Of a stretch of DNA of 6,435 nucleotides, positions 1-5,045 are shown one piece after another. Source of the stretch: an uncultured Rhodospirillaceae bacterium (GTDB lineage Bacteria > Pseudomonadota > Alphaproteobacteria > RF32 > CAG-239); NCBI GenBank assembly GCA_900313185.1, contig OMQI01000021.1, forward strand, positions 1 through 6,435, given 5' to 3'. The translations under genes and the position numbers were made by a program. Position 1 is the stretch's first letter. Each line of letters begins with the position of its first letter. The notes beneath the pieces are model-generated. The model was given only the letters and a program-made list of their open reading frames with translations. It was not told where the DNA came from and ran no database searches.

Positions 1-33
1 GAAAATTTTATGAAAAAGAAAGAAAAAGAGTAG
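1..33 (+). CDS. C-terminal tail of an upstream gene (partial)
   Basis: Reading from the first base, ten codons give ENFMKKKEKE followed by a TAG stop. The tail is strongly basic and lysine-rich, which is common at the end of a cytoplasmic protein or after a last membrane helix. The main support is position: a good intrinsic terminator on the same strand starts about 14 nt after this stop. A second frame stops almost at once, and the third runs on into the terminator stem. The product cannot be identified from ten residues. Confidence 0.4.
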   Translation, partial: ENFMKKKEKE

Positions 34-47
34 GGCTTAAATATGAG

Positions 48-90
48 AAACTCCTCAGACTTTGAAAAGTGTGAGGAGTTTTTTTGTTTT
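48..90 (+). terminator. Intrinsic terminator of the upstream gene
   Basis: The arms AAACTCCTCAGAC (48-60) and GTGTGAGGAGTTT (69-81) pair over 12 of 13 positions with one G/G mismatch, around an 8-nt loop. A run of seven T (79-85) and a further TTTT follow. The reverse strand lacks a comparable T-run, so the terminator acts on + strand transcription and insulates the next gene. Confidence 0.85.
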
Positions 91-105
91 GCAATATTTT
101 TTATC

Positions 106-134
106 TTTACTTTTTTCGAATGAAATATTATTTT
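106..134 (+). promoter_or_regulatory. Weak candidate promoter for the Cys-rich protein gene
   Basis: TTTACT (106-111) and TATTTT (129-134) are separated by 17 nt and lie between the upstream terminator and the gene at 168. A start near 141 would leave a leader of about 27 nt. The match to sigma-70 consensus is modest and the region is very AT-rich, so chance is a real alternative. A promoter somewhere in 91-160 is likely because a terminator precedes the gene. No metal-regulator operator was recognised. Confidence 0.27.
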
Positions 135-167
135 AGTACCGATAAACAATAAACGAAAGGAAATATA

Positions 168-695
168 ATGGTTAAAGAAAATAAAGCTAAGGAAGAAGTT
201 AAAGAAAAGAAGTGTGATTGCGGACCTGACTGCAAATGCGGTTGCCAAGAAGGTAAGGAATGCACTTGCGGTGAAAAAGGTTGTCATTGCGGAGATAAGA
301 GATGCGGTTGTGATTGCGGTGGTTGTTGTCCGTGCAAACGTGTCTTGGGTAAAGTTTTGTTTTTCGCTTTGGTGTTCTTTGCCGGTATGGGGGTAAATGA
401 GTTTATGAATGATACTTGTATGGGACGTTGTCCGTCCAGAAAAGGTATGCCTCCGATGCCGATGATGAAGATGCCGAATATGCATGGTAATTTACCTTTT
501 TACAAAGACGGCAACGGTAATACGATTGTTATTGTAAATACCGGAGAAGAAGCAATGCACGGTTGCAAATGCGGAGCAAACTGCAAGTGTGGCGCCGATT
601 GTAAGTGCGGAAAACACAAGGGTGGTTGTCACAAACATCACGGAAATCCTTTCCCGTCCGAAAATATGCCGGAAAATCCGCAACCTGCAGAATAA
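168..695 (+). CDS. Membrane-anchored Cys-rich protein with exported Met/Cys/His tail; candidate metal buffer
   Basis: I do not recognise a family. The 175 residues divide into four parts. Residues 1-58 are basic and hold 15 Cys between positions 16 and 56, mostly as CxC and CGxxCxCG motifs. Residues 59-77 form one hydrophobic helix (VLFFALVFFAGMGV at 63-76), preceded by K57-R58, so positive-inside predicts a cytoplasmic N-terminus and exported C-terminus. Residues 84-107 contain two Cys and a Met-rich stretch, MPPMPMMKMPNMH at 94-106. Residues 133-158 carry three CKCG units followed by C154 and a His cluster (HKHH, 155-158). There are 24 Cys in total. The N-terminal head resembles metallothionein only in spacing and composition, and MxM/MxxM spacing is typical of Cu(I) sites. 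Binding or buffering of copper or zinc across the inner membrane is therefore inference. The start is firm: AAAGGA (156-161) lies 6 nt before ATG. It is probably monocistronic, with a terminator on each side. The Cys-rich head could instead be structural or a redox module. Confidence 0.88.
   Translation: MVKENKAKEEVKEKKCDCGPDCKCGCQEGKECTCGEKGCHCGDKRCGCDCGGCCPCKRVLGKVLFFALVFFAGMGVNEFMNDTCMGRCPSRKGMPPMPMMKMPNMHGNLPFYKDGNGNTIVIVNTGEEAMHGCKCGANCKCGADCKCGKHKGGCHKHHGNPFPSENMPENPQPAE
564..617 (+). repeat. Three tandem 18-nt CKCG-coding units
   Basis: Three adjacent 18-nt units encode CKCGAN, CKCGAD and CKCGKH (residues 133-150 of the Cys-rich membrane protein). The amino-acid pattern is conserved, but the Cys and Gly codons differ between units (TGC/TGT, GGA/GGC). 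This suggests an old duplication kept for its protein pattern and not a fresh slippage product. Confidence 0.7.
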
Positions 696-712
696 TCTGT
701 TTGATTAAAAAT

Positions 713-742
713 AAAACGCCTCGCAATCGGTGAGGCGTTTTT
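713..742. terminator. Bidirectional terminator between convergent genes
   Basis: The arms AAAACGCCTC (713-722) and GAGGCGTTTT (732-741) form a perfect 10-bp stem with a 9-nt loop. The + strand has TTTTT at 738-742, and the minus strand reads a matching T-rich run because A residues precede the 5' arm. It lies 18 nt after the stop of the Cys-rich protein and 25 nt beyond the end of the convergent MORN-like gene, so it can serve both. Confidence 0.88.
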
Positions 743-766
743 AATGTATAAAAAAGCAATTTATAT

Positions 767-1231
767 TTAATACCTTCTTGCCGGCACAACTTTTTCCCTG
801 CCGTTTGTGCGATATATTCTGTCAATGGGCCTTCCGTCTTCATCAAATGTTTCGATATAGCCGTTATATCTGCTTCCTTTAAAGTTTGCTCTGAATTTTA
901 ACTTACCTGAAGGGTAGTATCCTTTACTGACACCATATAATTTACCTTTTTTATAACTTCTTTCCTCCTCTATTTTACCGGATTCATCATAGTATTTTTG
1001 AGTACCGTTTAATTTGCCTTCGAGATAGTGTTCTTCTTTTTCCAATCCTCCCGATTTTGTATAACTTCTTACAATACCGGTAATCGGCTTTCTATAACGT
1101 GCAGTTACACAGTAGTAAATATCATCTTGAGAAGAACAATTTATATCCGTAGGCGTATAAACAGTTTGTTCATTGGCCAGTGCAGGAGTTGATATAATTA
1201 AACAGATAAATAACAATATTGATTTAAGCAT
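767..1231 (-). CDS. Secreted MORN-like (YwqK-type) repeat protein
   Basis: This 154-residue protein has a clear Sec signal peptide: K3, a hydrophobic core at 5-15, and PALA before N20, so cleavage after A19 is predicted. The mature part has a likely disulfide pair (C32, C41), then about four repeats of roughly 24 residues at 52-76, 77-100, 101-124 and 125-141. Each follows the pattern G-x-Y-x-x-(S/D)-G-x-(I/L)-x-x-x-x-x-(Y/F)-x-x-G. This is the MORN_2 pattern, often labelled 'YwqK family antitoxin' in databases. No toxin partner is present and the protein is exported, so an antitoxin role is not supported; an envelope or cell-surface role is inferred. GGAG (minus strand, 1241-1244) lies 9 nt upstream of the ATG. 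It is the last gene of the minus-strand cluster, 25 nt after the Nudix gene, and ends at the shared terminator. Confidence 0.87.
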   Translation of the reverse strand: MLKSILLFICLIISTPALANEQTVYTPTDINCSSQDDIYYCVTARYRKPITGIVRSYTKSGGLEKEEHYLEGKLNGTQKYYDESGKIEEERSYKKGKLYGVSKGYYPSGKLKFRANFKGSRYNGYIETFDEDGRPIDRIYRTNGREKVVPARRY

Positions 1232-1256
1232 TTGTATTTACTCCATAATGAAACAA

Positions 1257-1748
1257 TCACTCCGCTTCCGGAGGAGTGTTTTGCAGTTTTTCTATTTGTG
1301 CCTTATATTTCATCAAAGCTTCTCTGTTTTTAGGAGTCCAATTGATGCTATCATCATCTAAACTCACCCATTTCAGTTCTTTTTGCTTTTGCGGTTCAAT
1401 CACTTTCAGCAAAGACACATCGGTAGGACGGCAAATATACCAATGAAGCTTATATTTATTGTTACGAGTCGCCCCTAATTTTTTTATAATATCAATATTT
1501 AGATTGGTTTCTTCCTTTGTTTCACGATGAACGGCGGAATATAGCGGTTCTCCCGGTTCTACTTTACCTCCCGGAACAACAAATTGCGTATCATCGGTAT
1601 GTATCAGAGAGTTACGTTGCGCCGTTTGTGCTAAAATGGTGTTATCTTTGATTATTACCACGCATACAACGTCTTGATTGTTACCTTTCAAGCGGTTCCA
1701 AATTTCCCAATAAACAAAATTTTTGATTTTTTCGATTAGGTTACTCAT
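1257..1748 (-). CDS. Nudix hydrolase
   Basis: A 163-residue protein of typical length for a single Nudix domain. The Nudix box spans residues 61-83: G61, E67, then R75-E76 and the metal-binding E79-E80, matching GX5EX7REUXEEXGU. T77 replaces the hydrophobic residue, and N82 replaces the usual glycine before L83. The catalytic Arg/Glu set is intact, so Mg-dependent hydrolysis of a nucleoside diphosphate linked to another group is expected; the substrate cannot be told. Residues 27-44 and 55-59 supply the flanking beta strands. The short N-terminal extension (1-24, IEKIKNFVYWEIWNRL) is amphipathic and aromatic. The Shine-Dalgarno is poor (AAAGTGA at best), so translation may depend on coupling to the kinase gene 31 nt upstream. 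The next gene starts 25 nt downstream. Confidence 0.9.
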   Translation of the reverse strand: MSNLIEKIKNFVYWEIWNRLKGNNQDVVCVVIIKDNTILAQTAQRNSLIHTDDTQFVVPGGKVEPGEPLYSAVHRETKEETNLNIDIIKKLGATRNNKYKLHWYICRPTDVSLLKVIEPQKQKELKWVSLDDDSINWTPKNREALMKYKAQIEKLQNTPPEAE

Positions 1749-1779
1749 ATTTTAGTCACTTTAGTTGTGTTTTAATATT

Positions 1780-2790
1780 TTACGGGCGTTTGCCATAAGC
1801 CATAAGTTTATGACGAACCAAACCTCGTAAAGATACCTCAGGTCTGGCTCCGTAATGCGTTAATACTTCGGCAGCAGTGATTCCGCCGATGGTAGCACAA
1901 GTGCCTAAGCTTCTGCCGTGTACCAAGCCGTAAAGAAATCCGGAGGCATATAAATCACCGGCGCCGGTAGTGTCAACAATATCTTCGATTTGCTCGGCCT
2001 CTACAAAGATTTTTTCTCTGCCGTGAACAATCACCGAACCACGACTGTCACGGGTTACGGCGGCGATACTCACCATCGGCTTGATACCTTCCAAAGCCGC
2101 TTCGAAATTATCTGTTTCAAACAAAGCTTTGATTTCTTCTTCGTTGGCAAACAAAATATTGACGTGTTCTTGTATAAGTTTCAGCATTTTTTCACGGTGT
2201 TTGTTAACACAAGAAATGTCGGAAACCGTAAAAGCTACTTCACGATTGTATTTATGTGCCAACTCGCAAGCTTTAATGATTGCCTGATGTTCGGCGGCTT
2301 CGTCCCACAGGTAGCCCTCAATAAAGATGATTTTAGATTCGCTGATGATTTTTTCATCAATATCTTCTTCGGTAAGTTTGCGGGCTGCTCCTAAATAAGT
2401 GAACATAGAACGCTGAGCATCTGGTGTTACCAACACCACGCTACGACCGGTTGCCGGTCCTTCGGTTAAAGGAGTTGTGAAAAAGTCAATACCGGCAGCA
2501 CCGATATCACGCTGAAACAGTTGTCCGAGTTCATCATCATGAACCTTGCCGATAAAGGCACAATCAGCGCCCAAGGAGGCAAGTCCGGCCACTGTATTGG
2601 CGGCAGAACCGCCGGAAACTTGGCGTTCAGGAATAACGTCGGCATAAATTTTGCCGGCTTCGGCAGCTTCAACCAATGTCATATTGCCTTTTTTCAATTG
2701 ACGCTCGCTCAAAAAAGTATCTCCGACTTTGGCCAATACGTCGACCAAAGCATTACCGATACTGACTACGTCATAAACCGTTTCGCTCAT
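1780..2790 (-). CDS. PfkB-family kinase, probable adenosine kinase
   Basis: A 336-residue ribokinase-fold enzyme, full length for the family. Using the ATG at 2790, GNALVD (12-17) begins the first strand, GGSAANT (60-66) is the PfkB substrate and glycine signature, NEEE (216-219) is the metal/phosphate motif, and DTTGAGD (273-279) forms the anion hole with catalytic D279. The N-terminal pattern and GGSAANT are those of bacterial proteins annotated as adenosine kinases (adenosine + ATP to AMP + ADP, purine salvage). Another sugar or nucleoside substrate such as inosine, guanosine or ribose cannot be excluded. A TTG at 2793 would add one residue, but ATG at 2790 has better spacing (8 nt) from AGGAG. 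The Shine-Dalgarno overlaps the stop codon of the upstream transporter gene, which indicates translational coupling. Confidence 0.9.
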   Translation of the reverse strand: MSETVYDVVSIGNALVDVLAKVGDTFLSERQLKKGNMTLVEAAEAGKIYADVIPERQVSGGSAANTVAGLASLGADCAFIGKVHDDELGQLFQRDIGAAGIDFFTTPLTEGPATGRSVVLVTPDAQRSMFTYLGAARKLTEEDIDEKIISESKIIFIEGYLWDEAAEHQAIIKACELAHKYNREVAFTVSDISCVNKHREKMLKLIQEHVNILFANEEEIKALFETDNFEAALEGIKPMVSIAAVTRDSRGSVIVHGREKIFVEAEQIEDIVDTTGAGDLYASGFLYGLVHGRSLGTCATIGGITAAEVLTHYGARPEVSLRGLVRHKLMAYGKRP

Positions 2791-2798
2791 CAAATTTT

Positions 2799-2803
2799 CT
2801 CCT
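2799..2803 (-). promoter_or_regulatory. Ribosome binding site that fixes the kinase start
   Basis: On the minus strand AGGAG lies 8 nt before ATG (2790-2788) and only 5 nt before the in-frame TTG at 2793, favouring the ATG. It sits at the TGA stop (2805-2803) of the second CHR subunit, so ribosomes finishing that gene are placed at the kinase start. Confidence 0.75.
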
Positions 2804-3321
2804 CATATTTTTAAAGCAATTCCGATAACTGCTGAGATAATAATATAAAAAATTGCACTTGTCTTGTATAATCTCATAGCTATCAGCAAAATAAATAAAA
2901 CAACTGCGCTTTTATAATCAATGATTGTTATTTTGGCAATATCCCAGCCGGCAAATAAAATAAGAGCCAATACCGCCGGACGGATTGATGCCAAAACTTT
3001 GTTAACATACGTATTTTCGTGCCATTTGGTCAGCATTTTGGCAATGAAATACACCACAACCATTGAAGGTAGGACTTCGCTCAAAGTGGCAATTAAAGAA
3101 CCTAAAATGCCGGCCGCCTTAAATCCGGCAAAAGTGGCCATATTGATACCGACCGGTCCGGGGGTTGATTGGGAAATGGCAATCATATCTGTGAGTTCTG
3201 CGGTGGTAAACCAAGCAAATTTTTCGGATAAGTCAAATAAAAAAGGAACAGTAACCAAACCTCCGCCTACGGCAAATAATCCGATTTGAAAAAATTCCCA
3301 AAACAGTAACAGATAAATCAT
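2803..3321 (-). CDS. chrA: CHR-family (chromate-type) transporter, second half-size subunit
   Basis: A 172-residue hydrophobic protein with one CHR domain, about half the length of full-size ChrA. Signatures are VGGG followed by a Pro (18-26) in the first helix and QSTPGPVGIN (51-60), followed by a FAGFK-type segment (64-68). Further membrane helices are visible near 70-97, 112-128, 137-149 and 155-170. Short-chain CHR proteins are usually encoded as adjacent pairs whose products are thought to work together with opposite topology. Chromate efflux is known for some members, but the natural anion of most is unknown. Its ATG overlaps the TGA of the first subunit (ATGA), with GAGGAG 9 nt upstream inside that gene. 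The GPVGIN form here differs from GIIAVN in its partner, so the two halves are diverged and probably not interchangeable. Confidence 0.9.
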   Translation of the reverse strand: MIYLLLFWEFFQIGLFAVGGGLVTVPFLFDLSEKFAWFTTAELTDMIAISQSTPGPVGINMATFAGFKAAGILGSLIATLSEVLPSMVVVYFIAKMLTKWHENTYVNKVLASIRPAVLALILFAGWDIAKITIIDYKSAVVLFILLIAMRLYKTSAIFYIIISAVIGIALKI

Positions 3322-3857
3322 TGTTTTTTACTCCTCAAATCAGGAATGAAACCGCTTGTAGCCGCAAGTATTACAATGAATATTGCCGATAAATCGAAGC
3401 ACCATAAAAGTATGGCGGCAATGATAAATACAATATATCCACGCAGGCTCTTGATGCCTTTTTTCCACATATCAATAACCGTGCTGATAATTAGAGCTAT
3501 TACGCTGATACGGATACCGCCGAAAGCCCACTGCAGATATTGATTATCCATATATTTGCTTAAAAGGGCGGCGATTAAAACAATAATGATTAAAGAAGGG
3601 GAAATAACTCCCAATGTTGCAGAAATAAGCCCGAATACGCCTCGTAGTTTGTAGCCGATAAACGAGGCGGCATTGACGGCGATAATCCCCGGAGTACATT
3701 GTCCGATAGAATAATAATTAAGCAGTTCTTCTTCGGTAATCCATTTTTGTTTTTCCACCGCTTCATTTTTCAAAATCGGCAACATTGCATATCCGCCACC
3801 GAAAGTAAAAATACCCATCTTGAAAAACAAAGCGTATAATTTCCACAAACTTACCAT
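3318..3857 (-). CDS. chrA: CHR-family (chromate-type) transporter, first half-size subunit
   Basis: A 179-residue membrane protein with a single CHR domain. FGGGYAMLP (19-27) and QCTPGIIAVN (53-62) followed by SFIGYK (65-70) are the family signatures, and PS at 87-88 opens a long hydrophobic stretch (88-100). More helices lie near 116-128, 141-154 and 157-170. It is the first gene of the minus-strand cluster and overlaps the second subunit by 4 nt (ATGA), so the two are translated together, probably as a heterodimeric inner-membrane transporter. The start is supported by GAGGAG (3864-3869) 6 nt upstream. Anion export driven by the proton gradient is family knowledge; chromate as substrate is uncertain because no chromate regulator is present in this window. 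Confidence 0.9.
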   Translation of the reverse strand: MVSLWKLYALFFKMGIFTFGGGYAMLPILKNEAVEKQKWITEEELLNYYSIGQCTPGIIAVNAASFIGYKLRGVFGLISATLGVISPSLIIIVLIAALLSKYMDNQYLQWAFGGIRISVIALIISTVIDMWKKGIKSLRGYIVFIIAAILLWCFDLSAIFIVILAATSGFIPDLRSKKQ

Positions 3858-3914
3858 TAAAATCTCCTCGTTTTTATATAGCGATAACGCCGAAAATATG
3901 CAAGTTTTAATTTA

Positions 3915-3944
3915 GGTATAAAAAAAACTTGACATAATTTCCAA
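3915..3944 (-). promoter_or_regulatory. Candidate promoter of the minus-strand cluster
   Basis: Read on the minus strand, TTGGAA (3944-3939) and TATACC (3920-3915) are 18 nt apart. Transcription would start near 3908, giving a leader of about 50 nt before the first CHR gene. The spacer holds a run of T. The elements are partial matches in AT-rich DNA, so this is tentative. Confidence 0.35.
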
Positions 3945-3959
3945 AATAAAGAATAATAT
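3929..3959 (+). promoter_or_regulatory. Candidate promoter of the duplicated holin-like gene
   Basis: A perfect TTGACA (3929-3934) is followed by GAATAATATG. The -10 could be AATAAT (3952-3957, spacer 17) or TAATAT (3954-3959, spacer 19). Transcription would start near 3965, about 35 nt before the ATG at 4001. It overlaps the minus-strand candidate, so the two directions may compete for polymerase. Confidence 0.5.
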
Positions 3960-4000
3960 GTCTAACTAATCGTAATTATTAACTCTAAATATAAAGATGT

Positions 4001-4546
4001 ATGAAAAAAATTATTAAGATTGTGAAGACAGATGTAAAGTTACAGACGTCTCACTTGTGGATGGTTGGCTTGGGGATCGTGATTGCACTCGGTTTCATGG
4101 TAAATTGCTGTGTAGCACCGTTTTATTTCCCCTGTGTGCCTATTGACTCGGAGCAGCTTATTTTGAGCGCCAGTATCATCGCCGGTTTGGGAACCGCTCG
4201 CCAGTTTGTTCTGTACAAATTTAAGTATTTGCAGAATTTACAGGATTCAGAGCCCCAAAAACCTGAAGAATCAAACGCTAAAAAAGTTGCGGAAGATATT
4301 CTGCGTGAGAAACTTTGGGTGCCTTGCGTAGGGTGGTCTCTTGTTTTCGGCTTTGCCGTTAACATGTTGATAGCTCCGTTTTTCAGCGAGTCTGTTCGTA
4401 TGGTAGAATGGAGTTTTCTGCAGTCCGCAATTGCGATATTCCTTACCATAAGCGGTACTCGTGAAGCCAGCATATATAAGAAGGTGGCCGATACGCATAA
4501 AGGTAAGCATGCCGAAGATGCTGATGAAAGTGCAACGGAATCCTGA
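4001..4546 (+). CDS. Internally duplicated, holin-like membrane protein
   Basis: The 181 residues consist of two copies of one unit, at 19-73 and 105-160, joined by a charged linker (74-104). Both share LW at the start, G-x5-GF-x-VN, APF, S-A in the second helix, and R-x4-YK at the end; my hand alignment with one gap gives roughly 16 identities in 55. Each unit has a long hydrophobic segment (20-40; 106-126) and a second one (52-68; 137-152), giving four predicted helices. The pattern of W, hydrophobic helix, N/Y-x3-P, second helix and a GxR-x4-YK end resembles the 3TM holin family of phages and gene transfer agents, but this is pattern resemblance only. The N-terminus is basic, and the tail (163-181) is acidic and His/Lys-containing. 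The ATG has only AAAGA close upstream, so initiation is weak or leader-dependent. A lysis role is unproven: no endolysin or phage gene is nearby. Confidence 0.82.
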   Translation: MKKIIKIVKTDVKLQTSHLWMVGLGIVIALGFMVNCCVAPFYFPCVPIDSEQLILSASIIAGLGTARQFVLYKFKYLQNLQDSEPQKPEESNAKKVAEDILREKLWVPCVGWSLVFGFAVNMLIAPFFSESVRMVEWSFLQSAIAIFLTISGTREASIYKKVADTHKGKHAEDADESATES

Positions 4547-4553
4547 TTTATTG

Positions 4554-4579
4554 TTCTGCCCCCTTTTCTGGGGGCAGAA
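4554..4579. other. Perfect GC-rich hairpin without a T-tract
   Basis: TTCTGCCCCC (4554-4563) and GGGGGCAGAA (4570-4579) form a perfect 10-bp stem with a 6-nt loop, starting 7 nt after the holin-like gene's stop. Neither strand has a T-run after it, so it is not a standard intrinsic terminator. A 3'-end stabiliser, a partial terminator or a processing site between the two small membrane genes would fit. Confidence 0.7.
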
Positions 4580-4610
4580 TAGTATTAAAACCTAAAAAAC
4601 ATAAATCTGT

Positions 4611-4928
4611 ATGACTTACATTTTGTTCATCATCTGTGTGTTGGGATTCTCGGTTACAACCTGTTTTTCGGAAACCGCAGAAACTTATCTTCGTGATAAG
4701 AATCCCAGAATTTGGTGTTGGAATTGGACATTGTTTGCCTTTGCCGTAGTGCTGGCTAATATTGTCCGTATACCTCTCGGATTGAATGATGCATTATGGA
4801 TATGGGCTACAAATTTAGGCATTTGCCTTGCTACCGGATGTGTTATTTTCTTTTTGACACTATTCTGTTCTATCACGTATCACGTATTTTGGCCGCTGTT
4901 CAGATTGTTGTTCTTTCCGGAACATTAA
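4611..4928 (+). CDS. Small three-helix membrane protein of unknown function
   Basis: A 105-residue protein that I do not recognise. Hydrophobic segments lie at about 2-19, 38-54 and 61-88, separated by a polar, partly acidic loop (20-34: ETAETYLRDKNPR) and a short loop near 55-60. It is rich in aromatic residues, with WCWNW at 35-39, W63, W65 and FWPLFRLLFF at 93-102. The N-terminus could be an uncleaved anchor or a signal sequence; no convincing AxA cleavage site is seen. No Shine-Dalgarno precedes the ATG, as with the gene upstream, whose stop lies 64 nt away. The hairpin between them and the strong terminator immediately after this stop suggest one two-gene unit. The ORF fills the space between these two structures, which supports a real gene, but confidence is lower than for its neighbours. 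Confidence 0.66.
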   Translation: MTYILFIICVLGFSVTTCFSETAETYLRDKNPRIWCWNWTLFAFAVVLANIVRIPLGLNDALWIWATNLGICLATGCVIFFLTLFCSITYHVFWPLFRLLFFPEH

Positions 4929-4965
4929 AAACTAAAACCGCCTTTTCTAAGGCGGTTTTAGTTTT
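4928..4965 (+). terminator. 17-bp intrinsic terminator
   Basis: AAAACTAAAACCGCCTT (4928-4944) pairs perfectly with AAGGCGGTTTTAGTTTT (4949-4965) around a TTCT loop. The GC core is CCGCC/GGCGG, followed by TTTTAGTTTT. The stem begins at the last base of the stop codon of the small membrane gene. It ends that unit and insulates the flavodiiron gene. The A-rich 5' arm could also allow function in reverse. Confidence 0.88.
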
Positions 4966-4988
4966 ATACAGATAACGGATAAAAATAT

Positions 4989-5018
4989 TTTACTTTTGCG
5001 CCAAAATGATTACATTAT
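4989..5018 (+). promoter_or_regulatory. Weak candidate promoter of the flavodiiron gene
   Basis: TTTACT (4989-4994) and CATTAT (5013-5018) are 18 nt apart, between the terminator at 4928-4965 and the ATG at 5046. A start near 5025 would leave a leader of about 20 nt with the Shine-Dalgarno intact. The match is modest. No FNR-, NsrR- or NorR-type operator was recognised in 4966-5045. Confidence 0.27.
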
Positions 5019-5045
5019 ATCTTAACAATATAAAGGAGACATAAT

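Noticed and set aside
492..846. Minus-strand open frames across the Cys-rich gene and the following spacer
   Set aside because: They run antisense through a well-supported gene and its terminator, have no ribosome site, and encode nothing recognisable.
767..1748. Toxin-antitoxin pair (Nudix plus YwqK-type protein)
   Set aside because: The YwqK-type protein is exported and the Nudix protein has an ordinary catalytic box, so nothing shows a toxin relationship.
1990..2394. Plus-strand open frame of 134 codons inside the kinase gene
   Set aside because: It lies antisense to conserved kinase sequence, with no ribosome site and a composition typical of a shadow frame.
2791..2793. TTG start codon adding one residue to the kinase
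   Set aside because: The ATG at 2790 is 8 nt from AGGAG while the TTG is only 5 nt away, and family members start close to the ATG position.
2921..3289. Plus-strand open frame of 122 codons inside the second CHR gene
   Set aside because: It is antisense to conserved CHR motifs, has no ribosome site and shows no recognisable domain.
3875..3903. Minus-strand TTGCAT-17 nt-TATATA as the cluster promoter
   Set aside because: The match is attractive, but transcription would start near 3868, inside the Shine-Dalgarno of the first CHR gene, leaving too little leader. Kept only as an alternative to 3915-3944.
4123..4510. Minus-strand open frames across the holin-like gene
   Set aside because: The + strand reading shows an internal duplication and coherent membrane helices, which the antisense frames lack.
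4001..4928. Prophage or gene-transfer-agent remnant
   Set aside because: Only a holin-like pattern is present. There is no endolysin, structural gene, integrase, tRNA or flanking direct repeat in the window.
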